The notes beneath the pieces were generated by a model. The model worked only from the letters and a program-made list of their open reading frames with translations, was not told the origin of the DNA and made no database searches. From positions 186,001 through 250,000 of the forward strand of contig NZ_JAUFQJ010000002.1 of NCBI RefSeq assembly GCF_030409685.1: DNA of 64,000 bases. The letters are read 5' to 3'. This stretch comes from Ferruginibacter paludis. GTDB taxonomy: Bacteria > Bacteroidota > Bacteroidia > Chitinophagales > Chitinophagaceae. Shown here one piece after another: positions 16,885 to 26,345 of this stretch; positions within the stretch are counted from its first letter, which is position 1, and the number at the start of each line of letters is the position of its first letter. The position numbers were made by a program, and so were the translations under genes.

Positions 16885-18279
16885 ATGAACGCAATAATAC
16901 TAACAGCAGTCTGGGGAATAGTGATGATGTTTGGAGGTGCTTTTTTCAAGCAGAAAAGTACGCCCAAATATTGGGCCATTGCAGGTTTAATACTGGCCAT
17001 AATCGCCAACTGCGCAGAAGTATATATGCAGAAGCCAATGGTTGCAATTGAGCTGAAGGGCATGCTTGATTTTACCAGTTTTAACCTGACGTTTATAACC
17101 ATTGTACTGGTTTGTACACTACTGCTATTTTTATTAAACGGACGGGATATAGAAAAAGTGGGTAACAATGTATCGGAATATTTTGCACTCATATTCTTTG
17201 TTTTATGTGGCGTTTCAATTGCTGCTACTTACAACACCTTACTCACCTTATTTTTAGGAATCGAAATTTTGTCTATTCCATTGTATATTTTAACTGGTAG
17301 CGATAAGCGTAATTTAAAAAGCAACGAAGCGGCGTTGAAATATTTTTTGATGGGATCGTTTTCAACCGGTATTCTCTTAATGGGCATTGCATTTATCTAT
17401 GGCGGTAATACAGGAACACCCACTTTTTACATCAACAATATTAATTTAGGTACAGGCAAGTTACCGGTAATGCTTGCTATCGGGCTGGTATTTTTATTAA
17501 TTGCCATGGTATTTAAAGTATCTGCCGCACCTTTTCATTTCTGGGCACCGGATGTATATGATGGGGCACCAACGGTATTCACTTCTTTTATGGCCACGAT
17601 TGTAAAGGCTGGTGGTTTTATCGCTTTTATCAGGTTGTTTGAGCATGCTTTTGGAACTGCGCAGCAACAATGGCAAATTTTAATTGCTATTATAACTGCA
17701 GCCACTTTATTGATTGGCAACTTAACAGCTGTATTTCAGCAAAGTGTAAAGCGAATGCTGGCGTATTCAAGTATTGCGCAGGCGGGATTTATGTTACTGG
17801 CTATATTTGCTATTAACCAGTTCGCCAAAGAAGGTATTATCTTGTACACTGCTGCTTATAGCCTCGCCACCATTGGTCTTTTTGCTATCCTGATTAAAAT
17901 GAGCGATTACACCATAGATGGCTTTAATGGTTTAGCCAAACAGCAACCTGTGCTCGCCATCACCGCAACCATATTCCTGTTGTCTTTGACCGGGGTTCCT
18001 TTAACTGCAGGATTCCAGGCCAAATTATTTATGCTGATGGCAGCTGTTAACGACGGGCGTCAAATCTGGCTGGTTGTATTTGCTGTTTTGTGTGCGGCCA
18101 TAAGCGCTTATTACTACTTTAAAATCATCCAGGCCATTTACTTCAAGGAAAATACATCGGCCGTTAACCAGCAATGGGATATTACACCTGCATTTAAAAC
18201 CTTGCTTATTATCACGGCTGGGTTAGTAATTATCATTGGTATATGGCCATCAGTAATAATCGATTGGCTTTATTACTAA
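16885..18279 (+). CDS. nuoN: NADH-quinone oxidoreductase subunit N
   Basis: Last subunit gene of the operon; antiporter-like membrane subunit of 464 residues. Landmarks: FLGIEILSIPLYILTG near residue 115, FKVSAAPFHFWAPDVYDGAPTVFTSF at about 212, and SVKRMLAYSSIAQAGFMLL at about 287. With this gene, all fourteen subunits A-N are accounted for. No clear terminator hairpin follows in the 160 nt before the permease gene, so some read-through is possible. Confidence 0.96.
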   Translation: MNAIILTAVWGIVMMFGGAFFKQKSTPKYWAIAGLILAIIANCAEVYMQKPMVAIELKGMLDFTSFNLTFITIVLVCTLLLFLLNGRDIEKVGNNVSEYFALIFFVLCGVSIAATYNTLLTLFLGIEILSIPLYILTGSDKRNLKSNEAALKYFLMGSFSTGILLMGIAFIYGGNTGTPTFYINNINLGTGKLPVMLAIGLVFLLIAMVFKVSAAPFHFWAPDVYDGAPTVFTSFMATIVKAGGFIAFIRLFEHAFGTAQQQWQILIAIITAATLLIGNLTAVFQQSVKRMLAYSSIAQAGFMLLAIFAINQFAKEGIILYTAAYSLATIGLFAILIKMSDYTIDGFNGLAKQQPVLAITATIFLLSLTGVPLTAGFQAKLFMLMAAVNDGRQIWLVVFAVLCAAISAYYYFKIIQAIYFKENTSAVNQQWDITPAFKTLLIITAGLVIIIGIWPSVIIDWLYY

Positions 18280-18439
18280 TGCCATTTTTAATAATCCATC
18301 TGATTCGTCAGGAACAAGTGTTGCAGGAATTATTTCAAAATACATGACAACGTTTCAGCAATCAGCGTAATTACCGTTTATAAACTTTTTATACAGGGTA
18401 TAGTTTTTCAGGATTAACTTTAAGCAGAATTTTAAAGTA

Positions 18440-19717
18440 ATGAAAACAGGCGACTCTATTGCATTATCATACCAGACAGTAAAAAGTAACCGGCTGAGAA
18501 CAGCTATTACCGTAATCATTATTGCCCTAGGCATCATGGCCCTCATCGCTATCATCACTGCAGTACAAGCAGTCAATCAAAGTCTTACTCAAAGCTTTTC
18601 AACCATGGGTGCCAATGCGTTCAGCCTTCGCTATAAAGAGCGTAACGTTCGCTTTGGTGGCGGACCAAACAGGGAGGTGTCCAAAAAAAGAAAAAATGCG
18701 GTTGTCAGAGCATCCAGTGAAGGGAAATTGATTACGCTGGAGGAAGCACGGTCTTTTAAAGAAAGATATGGGTTTCCTGCTATTGTAGGCGTTGCGTTAT
18801 CGGGCCCTAACGGAGTAATTGTAAGCAATGAAGTAAAGAAAACAAATCCTGATATAAGAGTTACTGGTGGAGATGAGAATTATCTTCAGCTGAATGGTTA
18901 CGAACTATCTGCAGGTCGTAATTTCAGTGAAACAGATGTGGCCTCCGGCCGAAGTGTTTGCGTAATAGGCAATGTGGTAGCGCAAAAATTATATGGTGAT
19001 AATACGGAAAGGGCTCTGGATAAAATTATCACGGTGTCGGGTAACAAATTCCGCATCATCGGGATATTAAAAGATAAAGGAAGCAGTGCATTTATGAATG
19101 CAGATAAAATAGTCATCACTACATACAATACCATCCGTCGCCTATTTGGGTCAACCGGCCAATCTTATAATATTGCCGTAATGGTCACCGATATGAAAAT
19201 GATGGATGTTGCCATTGGTGAGGCAACGGGAATTTTTCGCCCGGTAAGAAAGCTGGATGTAAAAGAAGAAGACAATTTTTATATTGATAAGAGTGATAGC
19301 ATTGCCCAGTCCCTGATGAAAAACCTTGGCTTTTTGCAATATGCAACAATGGCAATAGCGCTCATTACTTTGATAGGTGCGGCTATCGGACTGATGAATA
19401 TTATGTTGGTAGCGGTAAATGAACGAACGAAGGAAATCGGATTGATAAAATCACTGGGTGGAAAAGCTGGTGAAGTGAGGGCCCAGTTTTTATGGGAATC
19501 TATACTAATCAGTCTGATGGGTGCCTTCGTCGGAATTATCGCAGGAATATTATTTGGAAATATTGTGGCAGTTTTATTAAAGACCGGTTTTGTTGTTCCA
19601 TGGCTATGGGTCATTACCGGTGTATTAGTTTGTTCGCTGGTTGGCTTGCTGGCCGGCCTCTATCCTGCATATAAAGCAGCCAAACTCGATCCCATCGTTG
19701 CACTGCGCTATGAATAA
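18440..19717 (+). CDS. MacB/FtsX-type ABC transporter permease
   Basis: 425 residues with the layout of the MacB/LolC-like family: one N-terminal helix (about 21-45, [20 protein letters not shown]), a large periplasmic MacB_PCD domain, and a C-terminal FtsX domain with three helices, containing the hallmark [27 protein letters not shown] after the first of them and ending [21 protein letters not shown]. Such permeases use a separate ATPase (MacB-like proteins carry it in the same chain; this one does not). No ATPase gene is next to it, so the partner must lie elsewhere. Substrate unknown; candidates are lipoproteins, peptides or other envelope molecules. Confidence 0.9.
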   Translation: MKTGDSIALSYQTVKSNRLRTAITVIIIALGIMALIAIITAVQAVNQSLTQSFSTMGANAFSLRYKERNVRFGGGPNREVSKKRKNAVVRASSEGKLITLEEARSFKERYGFPAIVGVALSGPNGVIVSNEVKKTNPDIRVTGGDENYLQLNGYELSAGRNFSETDVASGRSVCVIGNVVAQKLYGDNTERALDKIITVSGNKFRIIGILKDKGSSAFMNADKIVITTYNTIRRLFGSTGQSYNIAVMVTDMKMMDVAIGEATGIFRPVRKLDVKEEDNFYIDKSDSIAQSLMKNLGFLQYATMAIALITLIGAAIGLMNIMLVAVNERTKEIGLIKSLGGKAGEVRAQFLWESILISLMGAFVGIIAGILFGNIVAVLLKTGFVVPWLWVITGVLVCSLVGLLAGLYPAYKAAKLDPIVALRYE

Positions 19718-19963
19718 TGCTTAATAAAATGCCCTTCCGGAATACTGAAATCGCAAAATTCACGGGTCTGCATTACTTCTTTATGAAAACTTAGAAAAAT
19801 TTCTTTCTGCAGTTGTTAGATTCAATTATTTTATTAACTTGTGCTTCGCCATAAAGATATTTACAGCAAGATATTTGATGGTAAAAAAAAGCGTATTTAT
19901 TAGCATTTAATATTTAATTTTCACAAACAACATTTACACTTAACTCACTAAAAATTGAACGTC

Positions 19964-20839
19964 ATGGCAGAAACAAAAACTACTGCAACCGTAAAACCAT
20001 CAACTTCAGTACAGGCAAAAAAATCGGGAAATTCTATTTCTTATCTGGCTCCATTACTTTGTATCATAGCCGGATATTTAATATGGCGGTTCATTTTAGG
20101 AAATGCAAATGCATTTGCTGATGCTCAGCAACATAGCGGCGAACTTTTCTGGCCTAGTTACGAAAAATTAAAGAACTCTAAAGACGGGCTACATAAAATG
20201 TACCTGGGAGGTATCATTGTACCTTTGTTGATTGGCTGTTTACTGACTGTATTGACATTTGTAATTGAAAGGTTTCTTACCATTTCAAAAGCAACCGGTA
20301 CAGGCAGCAGCGCTGACTTTATCAGGAAGATTCAATATCATCTTGCCAACAAAAATATCGATGCTGCTATTGCTGAATGCGATAAACAAAAAGGTAGTGT
20401 TGGTAATGTAATGAAAGCTGGTTTGCACAAGTACAAAGACATGATTTCTAATTCAGAATTATCAACAGATCAAAAAGTAATGGCGATTCAGAAAGAAGTA
20501 GAAGAAGCTACTGCACTTGAATTACCAATGTTGGAAAAAAATCTTGTATTCTTATCAACCATTGCATCTGTTGCAACATTGATGGGGTTGCTGGGTACGG
20601 TATTGGGTATGATCAGGTCATTCTCTAACCTCGGTTCTGGTGAAGGCGGATCAGCTGCTGCAGAACAACTTTCTGTAGGTATTTCAGAAGCCTTGTACAA
20701 TACTGCTTTGGGAATCGGTACTTCCGCTGTGGCTATTATTATGTATAACGTATTTACTACTAAAATTGATGGCATTACCTATGGTATCGACGAAAGTGGT
20801 TTTACTTTAACTCAAAGTTTTGCTTCTTTGTACAAATAA
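19964..20839 (+). CDS. exbB: MotA/TolQ/ExbB-type proton channel protein
   Basis: 291 residues, started at the ATG at 19964 (a TTG three codons upstream is less likely). N-terminal helix about 26-46 after a Thr/Lys-rich tail, a second at about 86-104 (GGIIVPLLIGCLLTVLTFVIERF), then a cytoplasmic section and the paired C-terminal helices with LSTIASVATLMGLLGTVLGMIRSF and ISEALYNTALGIGTSAVAIIMYN, diagnostic for ExbB/TolQ. It forms the proton channel with ExbD and energises TonB. First gene of exbB-exbD-exbD-tonB. The 246 nt upstream are non-coding; GATATTTG near 19873-19880 is a possible -7 box but would leave a long leader. Confidence 0.93.
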   Translation: MAETKTTATVKPSTSVQAKKSGNSISYLAPLLCIIAGYLIWRFILGNANAFADAQQHSGELFWPSYEKLKNSKDGLHKMYLGGIIVPLLIGCLLTVLTFVIERFLTISKATGTGSSADFIRKIQYHLANKNIDAAIAECDKQKGSVGNVMKAGLHKYKDMISNSELSTDQKVMAIQKEVEEATALELPMLEKNLVFLSTIASVATLMGLLGTVLGMIRSFSNLGSGEGGSAAAEQLSVGISEALYNTALGIGTSAVAIIMYNVFTTKIDGITYGIDESGFTLTQSFASLYK

Positions 20840-20892
20840 TATTTGTGGAATTACAAGCACAATGCATCTCATAATAAAATAAAAAATAGCGC

Positions 20893-21549
20893 ATGGGAAG
20901 AGCGAAACTACCTCGAAAGAGTACAAATATTGATATGACAGCTATGTGTGATGTTGCTTTCTTGCTGTTATCGTTTTTCATAATGGCAACAAAGCAAAAG
21001 CCACCGGAAGCAGTTGCGGTTCAAACGCCTACGTCGGTATCAGCCAAAGTTGCGTCAGACAAGGCCATCCTTGTTACACTTACAAAAGAAGGGAAATGCT
21101 TCCTGATTTTGGGTGATGATGCAAAAAGAAAAGATGTGCTGAATGATTTGAACAAAACCAAAGGATTAAACCTTTCGCCTGATGAAATAGCCAAACTTGG
21201 AAAATTACCTTTCATCGGCGTGCCTTTAGGACAAATTAAAAGTGTTTTGGCTTTACCTGAATTACCACCCGCAGAGAAATTGGCAGGTATACCAATCGTA
21301 GACAGTACAAATAACGAAATGGTAGACTGGTTCAGAAGTATCACCAACGCGTACGCAGGGGGTGACCAAAAAGAACTGGAAGAGAGGATTGTAATTAAGG
21401 GGGATAACTCTGTTAAGTACCCAACTTTCAAAGCCATTAAATATGCTTTGAAGAAAAATGATCTTTTCAAATTCAGGATTGCCACTAACAGTGAAACTGT
21501 CGAAGCTGGAACAGAATTGTATAATGAAAATAAGGCAAAGCAGCAATAG
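20893..21549 (+). CDS. exbD: ExbD/TolR-family biopolymer transport protein (copy 1)
   Basis: 218 residues: short basic N-terminus, one helix with the functional aspartate (MTAMCDVAFLLLSFFIMAT, Asp about residue 20), then a periplasmic domain. It is longer than a typical ExbD (about 140 residues), with an extra stretch around PPAEKLAGIPIVDSTNNEMVDW. It ends with the usual EA..LYNENK-like tail. It differs clearly from copies 2 and 3, which share VDLTPMVDLGFLLITFF. 53 nt after exbB. Confidence 0.9.
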   Translation: MGRAKLPRKSTNIDMTAMCDVAFLLLSFFIMATKQKPPEAVAVQTPTSVSAKVASDKAILVTLTKEGKCFLILGDDAKRKDVLNDLNKTKGLNLSPDEIAKLGKLPFIGVPLGQIKSVLALPELPPAEKLAGIPIVDSTNNEMVDWFRSITNAYAGGDQKELEERIVIKGDNSVKYPTFKAIKYALKKNDLFKFRIATNSETVEAGTELYNENKAKQQ

Positions 21550-21586
21550 GGAAATAATTTCCTTCATTTAACTAAAAAATATTTTT

Positions 21587-22135
21587 ATGGCAGAAATGGA
21601 TACCTCGTCGGGTGGCGGACATAAAAAAGGCCCTGGCGTCAAAAAAGGTAAAAAAATGTCCACTCGTGTGGATTTAACACCAATGGTAGATCTTGGTTTT
21701 CTGTTAATTACGTTTTTCGTTTTTACAACAACCATGAGTCAGCCTACAGCGATGAACATGAATGAACCAAAGGATGATCCGGATCAGCAACTTAAAGTTA
21801 AAAATTCGGGAGCTATGACGATTCTTCTGGGCAAAAGCGACCAGGTATATTACTACATGGGAGAATTAAACCCGGAAACTGCATCTCAACAGTTCAAAAG
21901 CAGCAATTTTAAAGATATAAGGCAGGTAATTCTTGACAAAAAGAAAGCTACTCCTATTGGCGATTTAATGTATATTATCAAATCTGATAAGGATGCTACT
22001 TTTAAAAATGCGATTGACATTTTGGATGAAATGACGATTAATACAGTTCCTCCCGGGCACTATGCCGAAGTTGACATGGCGCCATCGGAAGAACAGTTAG
22101 TAACTATGACGGAACAAGCCAATGGAATTAAATAA
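21587..22135 (+). CDS. exbD: ExbD/TolR-family biopolymer transport protein (copy 2)
   Basis: 182 residues. Lys/Gly-rich cytoplasmic N-terminus, then the signature helix VDLTPMVDLGFLLITFFVF with the proton-carrying Asp at about residue 32, and a periplasmic domain with MTILLGKSDQVYYYMGEL and the C-terminal DILDEMTINTVPPGHYAEVDM. Works with ExbB as the proton channel for TonB. Strongly similar in layout and sequence to copy 3 at 23189, so the two probably arose by duplication. Confidence 0.92.
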   Translation: MAEMDTSSGGGHKKGPGVKKGKKMSTRVDLTPMVDLGFLLITFFVFTTTMSQPTAMNMNEPKDDPDQQLKVKNSGAMTILLGKSDQVYYYMGELNPETASQQFKSSNFKDIRQVILDKKKATPIGDLMYIIKSDKDATFKNAIDILDEMTINTVPPGHYAEVDMAPSEEQLVTMTEQANGIK

Positions 22136-22184
22136 ATTTATGGAATTTGAATGTTCCTGAATCTAAACAATAAAGCATTTTGAA

Positions 22185-23012
22185 ATGGAAATAAATAAAA
22201 TTTTAAACGCAGATGTTCTTGACATCATTTTTGATGGCAGGAACAAGCAGTACGGCGCTTACGAACTTCGTAAGACTTACAACGGAAGGCTTACCAAAGC
22301 CTTGCTGCTTACTGCTGCTCTTGCAATTGTACTTTTTTTAGCCTCTGTATTTGCTGATATAATGGGAAAAAAGAAGGTTGAACAAATAGACGTGCTGGAT
22401 ACACAGATGGCGGAGATAAAAAAGAATGATGCTCCACCGCCACCACCACCGCCACCACCACCAAAGGCGCCACCACCTCCTGAAATTAACCAGATTAAGT
22501 TTACGCCTCCCAAAATTGTAAAAGATGAAGAGGTAAAGCCAGATGAAAAAATTGAGGAGATAAAGGAAGACCAGGTGATTAGTACTAAGACTGTTGAAAG
22601 CGATAATAAACAGGCAATTGTACAGGCTCCGGTGGAAGATAAGGGAACACAGGTGACCGAAGCTCCTAAATCTGATGATGAAGATAAAATTTTTACCAAG
22701 GTGGAAAACGAAGCTGCCTTCCCAGGTGGAGAAGCTGCATGGAGACGTTACCTTGAAAAAAATCTGAATGCCAGTACGCCGGTTGATAATGGTGCTCCGG
22801 AAGGAACTTACCAGGTTATTGTAAGGTTTATTGTAAGCAAGGACGGAAGTATCAGCGATGTTCAGGCTGAATCAAAACATGGTTATGGTATGGAAGATGA
22901 AGCTGTAAAAATTATTAAAAAAGGTCCTAAATGGACGCCGGCTTTACAAAACGGACGTAACGTAAATGCCTATCGTCGGCAGCCAATTACCTTCGTGGTA
23001 CAGGAACAATAA
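22185..23012 (+). CDS. tonB: TonB energy transducer with polyproline linker
   Basis: 275 residues. A cytoplasmic start ILNADVLDIIFDGRNKQYGAYELRKTYN (a motif common to Bacteroidetes TonB proteins), one helix at about 38-60, then a periplasmic linker that begins with ten consecutive prolines and KAPPPPE, an acidic/lysine-rich middle, and the TonB C-terminal domain (AAFPGGEAAWRRYLEKNL to RRQPITFVVQ). It carries energy from the ExbB/ExbD channel to TonB-dependent receptors. Last gene before a strong terminator. Confidence 0.94.
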   Translation: MEINKILNADVLDIIFDGRNKQYGAYELRKTYNGRLTKALLLTAALAIVLFLASVFADIMGKKKVEQIDVLDTQMAEIKKNDAPPPPPPPPPPKAPPPPEINQIKFTPPKIVKDEEVKPDEKIEEIKEDQVISTKTVESDNKQAIVQAPVEDKGTQVTEAPKSDDEDKIFTKVENEAAFPGGEAAWRRYLEKNLNASTPVDNGAPEGTYQVIVRFIVSKDGSISDVQAESKHGYGMEDEAVKIIKKGPKWTPALQNGRNVNAYRRQPITFVVQEQ

Positions 23013-23030
23013 AATTTAAGAGTCACAAAA

Positions 23031-23066
23031 AAAATCCCTTTACAATTTTGTAAAGGGATTTTTTTG
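23031..23066 (+). terminator. Rho-independent terminator after tonB
   Basis: Near-perfect inverted repeat AATCCCTTTACAA / TTGTAAAGGGATT (arms 23033-23045 and 23048-23060) followed by a run of T. Starts 20 nt after the tonB stop and cuts off the third exbD as a separate unit. Confidence 0.92.
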
Positions 23067-23188
23067 TCTTGTAGTCAATTGTATTTTATTGATTTTTAAA
23101 AGACTTTTCAGTTAAAAACTGGTGATAAATTATCGAACAAACAGTATGGAAATAACACCGGCCAACATCTTACTACAAACTATATGTT

Positions 23189-23719
23189 ATGGCAGAAATC
23201 GAAAACAACAAACCCGGCAACAAACAGAAGAAATTTGCATTCAAAAAAAAGACTACCAGGGTTGATTTAACCCCGATGGTGGATCTTGGCTTTCTTCTGA
23301 TCACCTTCTTTGTATTTACCACCTCACTCGCCACGCCCACGGTAATGAATATGAATATGCCTTATGATAAAGTGCCTCCCAGTGATATGATATGCCAATC
23401 CTGCGCATTAACTGTGCTGCTTGACAAAGACAATGTGATAAGATATTACGAAGGAATGCCTTCTGCAAACGCAATTGCTGGAGAAACTAATTTTAGTGAT
23501 AAAGGCATCCGCGAAATTATTTTGCAGAAAAGAAAGGCAGTACAAAAATTAAAGGGCACTGCAGATGATTTTGTATTGATCATAAAACCATCCGATGTAA
23601 GCACATTCCAGAACTTTGTAGATGTGCTGGATGAAGTAACGATCAATGGAGTAAAGCATTACTACACAACTGAGATAGACAAAGCCGACAATAGATATCT
23701 TTCGGTAAAGCCGTACTAA
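23189..23719 (+). CDS. exbD: ExbD/TolR-family biopolymer transport protein (copy 3)
   Basis: 176 residues with the same plan as copy 2: Lys-rich N-terminus, TRVDLTPMVDLGFLLITFFVFTTS helix with the conserved Asp, and a periplasmic domain (MCQSCALTVLLDKD-like opening, ending DVLDEVTINGVKHYYTTEID). A Cys pair (ICQSCAL) is peculiar to this copy. It stands alone downstream of the tonB terminator, so it must have its own promoter in the 23067-23188 spacer, or rely on read-through. Might give the ExbB/TonB complex an alternative channel subunit. Confidence 0.9.
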   Translation: MAEIENNKPGNKQKKFAFKKKTTRVDLTPMVDLGFLLITFFVFTTSLATPTVMNMNMPYDKVPPSDMICQSCALTVLLDKDNVIRYYEGMPSANAIAGETNFSDKGIREIILQKRKAVQKLKGTADDFVLIIKPSDVSTFQNFVDVLDEVTINGVKHYYTTEIDKADNRYLSVKPY

Positions 23720-23767
23720 GAAATGCCCAAATTTTATCCATGAAGCAGAAACACTTTAATAGTGGTT

Positions 23768-23780
23768 TATCTTTGCCACA
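23768..23780 (+). promoter_or_regulatory. mnmE -7 promoter box, probably leaderless
   Basis: TATCTTTG at 23768-23775 is an exact TAnnTTTG match and ends 4 nt before the ATG at 23780, so transcription should start at or beside the start codon. No good -33 TTG is seen about 20 bp upstream. Confidence 0.55.
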
Positions 23781-25165
23781 TGACAAATAAATTATCCGGC
23801 TGGCAAGATACCATTGTCGCATTGGCAACTCCTCCGGGAGTGGGAGCTATCGGTGTAATAAGACTTAGTGGCGATAAGGCTTTCGGTATAATCAATACCT
23901 TATTTTCATCAAAAGATTTATCAGGCAAGCCTTCTCATACGATACATGTTGGGTTGATTAAGGATAAGGGAAAACTGATTGATGAAGTAGTTGTTTCTTT
24001 ATTTAAAGGTCCCAAAAGTTATACAGGAGAAGATGTGGTGGAAATTAGCTGTCATGGTAGTCCGTATGTGCAACAACAGGTATTACACGCATGCGTTAAT
24101 CATGGAGCAAGAATGGCCAAACCGGGCGAATATACCCAGCGGGCATTTTTAAACGGCAAACTGGATTTAACACAGGCAGAAGCAGTTGCTGATTTAATTG
24201 CGAGCAATACAGCAGCCTCACAAAAGGCTGCGCTTTATAACATCAGGGGCGGCTTTAGCGAGGTGTTAAAAACGTTGCGGGAAGAACTGATTAGCTTTTC
24301 TGCATTGATAGAGTTGGAACTGGATTTTAGCCAGGAAGACGTGGAGTTTGCAGATCGTAAAAAGTTTTACGAACTCATCCGCTCGGCTAAAACCACCACT
24401 ACACAATTATTGAATTCTTTTCAATTGGGTAATGTAATTAAAAACGGTGTGAGTGTTGCCATTATTGGTAAACCCAATGCGGGCAAATCTACTTTGCTAA
24501 ATACACTGCTGAATGAAAACCGTGCCATCGTGAGTGAAATTGCCGGCACTACAAGGGATACCATTGAAGAGGTACTCAACATCAATGGTATTTTATTCAG
24601 GTTAATTGATACTGCAGGCATCAGGGAGCATAGTACGGACAGTATAGAGCTGGTGGGGATAGAACGGAGTCTGGAAAAGATGAAATCGGCCGATGTTGTA
24701 TTGTACATTTTCGACGTAAATCAAATTAGTGCGGAAGAATTGAAAGTGATCGCTGATATGTTACAGCAGAACAACAACACAGTCATACTGGTGGGAAATA
24801 AAGCCGATATAGCCACGACCAATGAAATAAAAAACAAGTTTAGTGGTATCAACAACATTCATTTTATTTCTGCCAAAAATAAAACGGGCATTGATGAATT
24901 GAAAGGTGTCATTTTCAAATCAACCGTACATGAACTTCCTTCCTCTGAAAGCGTAATTGTTACTAATGCCCGCCACCAGCAGGCTTTGCAACAGGTGGAG
25001 CGTTCATTGAATGATATTGAAGCCGGTTTAAACAATGCCATTCCCGGTGATCTGCTGGCGCTCGATATACGCCGTTGTCTTCATTACATTTCAGAAATAA
25101 CAGGTGATATTTCGAATGAAGATGTGCTGGATTTCATCTTTAGTAAGTTTTGTATCGGAAAATAA
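23780..25165 (+). CDS. mnmE: tRNA modification GTPase MnmE
   Basis: 461 residues from the ATG at 23780. With MnmG it installs the 5-carboxymethylaminomethyl group on wobble uridine of certain tRNAs. Domains in order: the tetrahydrofolate-binding N-terminal domain (ATPPGVGAIGVIRLSG, GEYTQRAFLNGKLDLTQAEAV), a helical domain, and the inserted G domain with GKPNAGKST (about 230-238), GTTRDTIEE, DTAG and NKAD, then the C-terminal helix ending in the invariant FCIGK. All catalytic motifs are intact. A GTG six codons upstream would place the start ahead of the -7 box and is rejected. Confidence 0.97.
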   Translation: MTNKLSGWQDTIVALATPPGVGAIGVIRLSGDKAFGIINTLFSSKDLSGKPSHTIHVGLIKDKGKLIDEVVVSLFKGPKSYTGEDVVEISCHGSPYVQQQVLHACVNHGARMAKPGEYTQRAFLNGKLDLTQAEAVADLIASNTAASQKAALYNIRGGFSEVLKTLREELISFSALIELELDFSQEDVEFADRKKFYELIRSAKTTTTQLLNSFQLGNVIKNGVSVAIIGKPNAGKSTLLNTLLNENRAIVSEIAGTTRDTIEEVLNINGILFRLIDTAGIREHSTDSIELVGIERSLEKMKSADVVLYIFDVNQISAEELKVIADMLQQNNNTVILVGNKADIATTNEIKNKFSGINNIHFISAKNKTGIDELKGVIFKSTVHELPSSESVIVTNARHQQALQQVERSLNDIEAGLNNAIPGDLLALDIRRCLHYISEITGDISNEDVLDFIFSKFCIGK

Positions 25166-25229
25166 AATGGCTTAGTTTTCTATTTTATCACCAACAACCC
25201 GATTCTCTGAAACTTAAGTAGCAGCTATA

Positions 25230-26345
25230 TTATTTAATAACAGTCCCTTCCCGGATTTCCTCACTGCCTGATGTAACCAGTGTGTCGCCAGTCTTTAAGC
25301 CTCCTCCATACACTTCTGTTTTGCCATCGGCGTCTCTGCCTTTTTTTATCTCTACCCATTCGGCTTTGCCGTTGAGTTTTCTGATCACAAATATTTTTTG
25401 AGTTGAATTTACTACGGCTGTCTTCGGCACAACAAAACTACTATCCTGCGCAGGAAGTGGAATTGAGATTTCAGCAATCATGCCGGGCAATAATTTTTTG
25501 CTGCTGTTGTCTACATCCATCTCAATAGATTCGGAGCGAAGCCGGTTGTCCAGTGCTCCGGAAAGTCTGGCAATCGTTGCTGTAAACTTTTCTCCTGCCA
25601 GTGAATTCACTGTAAAATTCACCTTGCTTTTATTGTTCAGAAAAGAAGTATAAGTAGCGGGGATGGAGGCCACCAGGCGAAGTTTGCTTTGTTGTTGCAA
25701 TGAAAAGATGGGCATATCAGAACCCTTGCCGGCGGGGCCGACATAAGCACCTGCGCTAACATTCCTCGCACTGATAACGCCGCTGAATGGTGCCCGTATT
25801 TCCAGGTAGTTCCTTGTGTCGGTAATTTCCCTGGCTGCTGCTTTGGCCGCATTTAATTGGGCCAGATCGGAGTTTTGTTTTGCCAACGCCAGCTCCAGTT
25901 CGTTGGGCGAAATAGTGCCCGGCGTTTTACTGGTTTCCAGTAGCCTGTTGTAAGTAGCTTTACTTGCCTGGTAAAGTGCATTGAAAGATTCCAGTTTTGA
26001 TTGTGAGCCTGCCAGTTGTGATCCAATTTCAGGCGCTTCCATGGTGGCCAGCAATTGACCCTGTTTTACCTGCGAACCAACATCCACGTACATCTTTTTT
26101 ACAAAGCTGCTGACCTTCGCATACAAATCCACCTTTTGAAAAGCGATCAATTCCCCCGGTATGTCCAGTCTGCTGGCAAGCATGCCCTTTTGTAATACAA
26201 ACACAGGCGTAGGCGGCACTGCTACTACTGCTGCGGCTTTGTTTTCTGTTTTCCCTCTATCCGATGAATTACAGCTTTGCATGGTCATCATCAGCAACAG
26301 GCTTACGGTCAGCAATGTTGTAACTACGAGGTTATTTCTTTTCAT
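25230..26345 (-). CDS. RND efflux periplasmic adaptor (membrane fusion protein)
   Basis: 371 residues from the ATG at 26345. Signal peptide with lipobox MMTMQSC gives a lipoprotein. The HlyD/AcrA-type layout is visible: beta-barrel/lipoyl start LDIPGELIAFQKVDLYAKVSSFVKKMYVDVGSQVKQGQLLATME, an alpha-hairpin (residues about 115-175), the second lipoyl half NYLEIRAPFSGVISARNVSAG, and a C-terminal membrane-proximal domain. It bridges the RND pump and the TolC-like channel. It overlaps the pump gene by 14 nt (26332-26345), which indicates translational coupling. Last gene of the minus-strand operon. Confidence 0.93.
   Translation of the reverse strand: MKRNNLVVTTLLTVSLLLMMTMQSCNSSDRGKTENKAAAVVAVPPTPVFVLQKGMLASRLDIPGELIAFQKVDLYAKVSSFVKKMYVDVGSQVKQGQLLATMEAPEIGSQLAGSQSKLESFNALYQASKATYNRLLETSKTPGTISPNELELALAKQNSDLAQLNAAKAAAREITDTRNYLEIRAPFSGVISARNVSAGAYVGPAGKGSDMPIFSLQQQSKLRLVASIPATYTSFLNNKSKVNFTVNSLAGEKFTATIARLSGALDNRLRSESIEMDVDNSSKKLLPGMIAEISIPLPAQDSSFVVPKTAVVNSTQKIFVIRKLNGKAEWVEIKKGRDADGKTEVYGGGLKTGDTLVTSGSEEIREGTVIK

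Noticed and set aside
22430-22480. CCACCACC-type tandem repeat considered as CRISPR or microsatellite
   Set aside because: It is in frame and codes the polyproline linker of TonB; there are no spacers.
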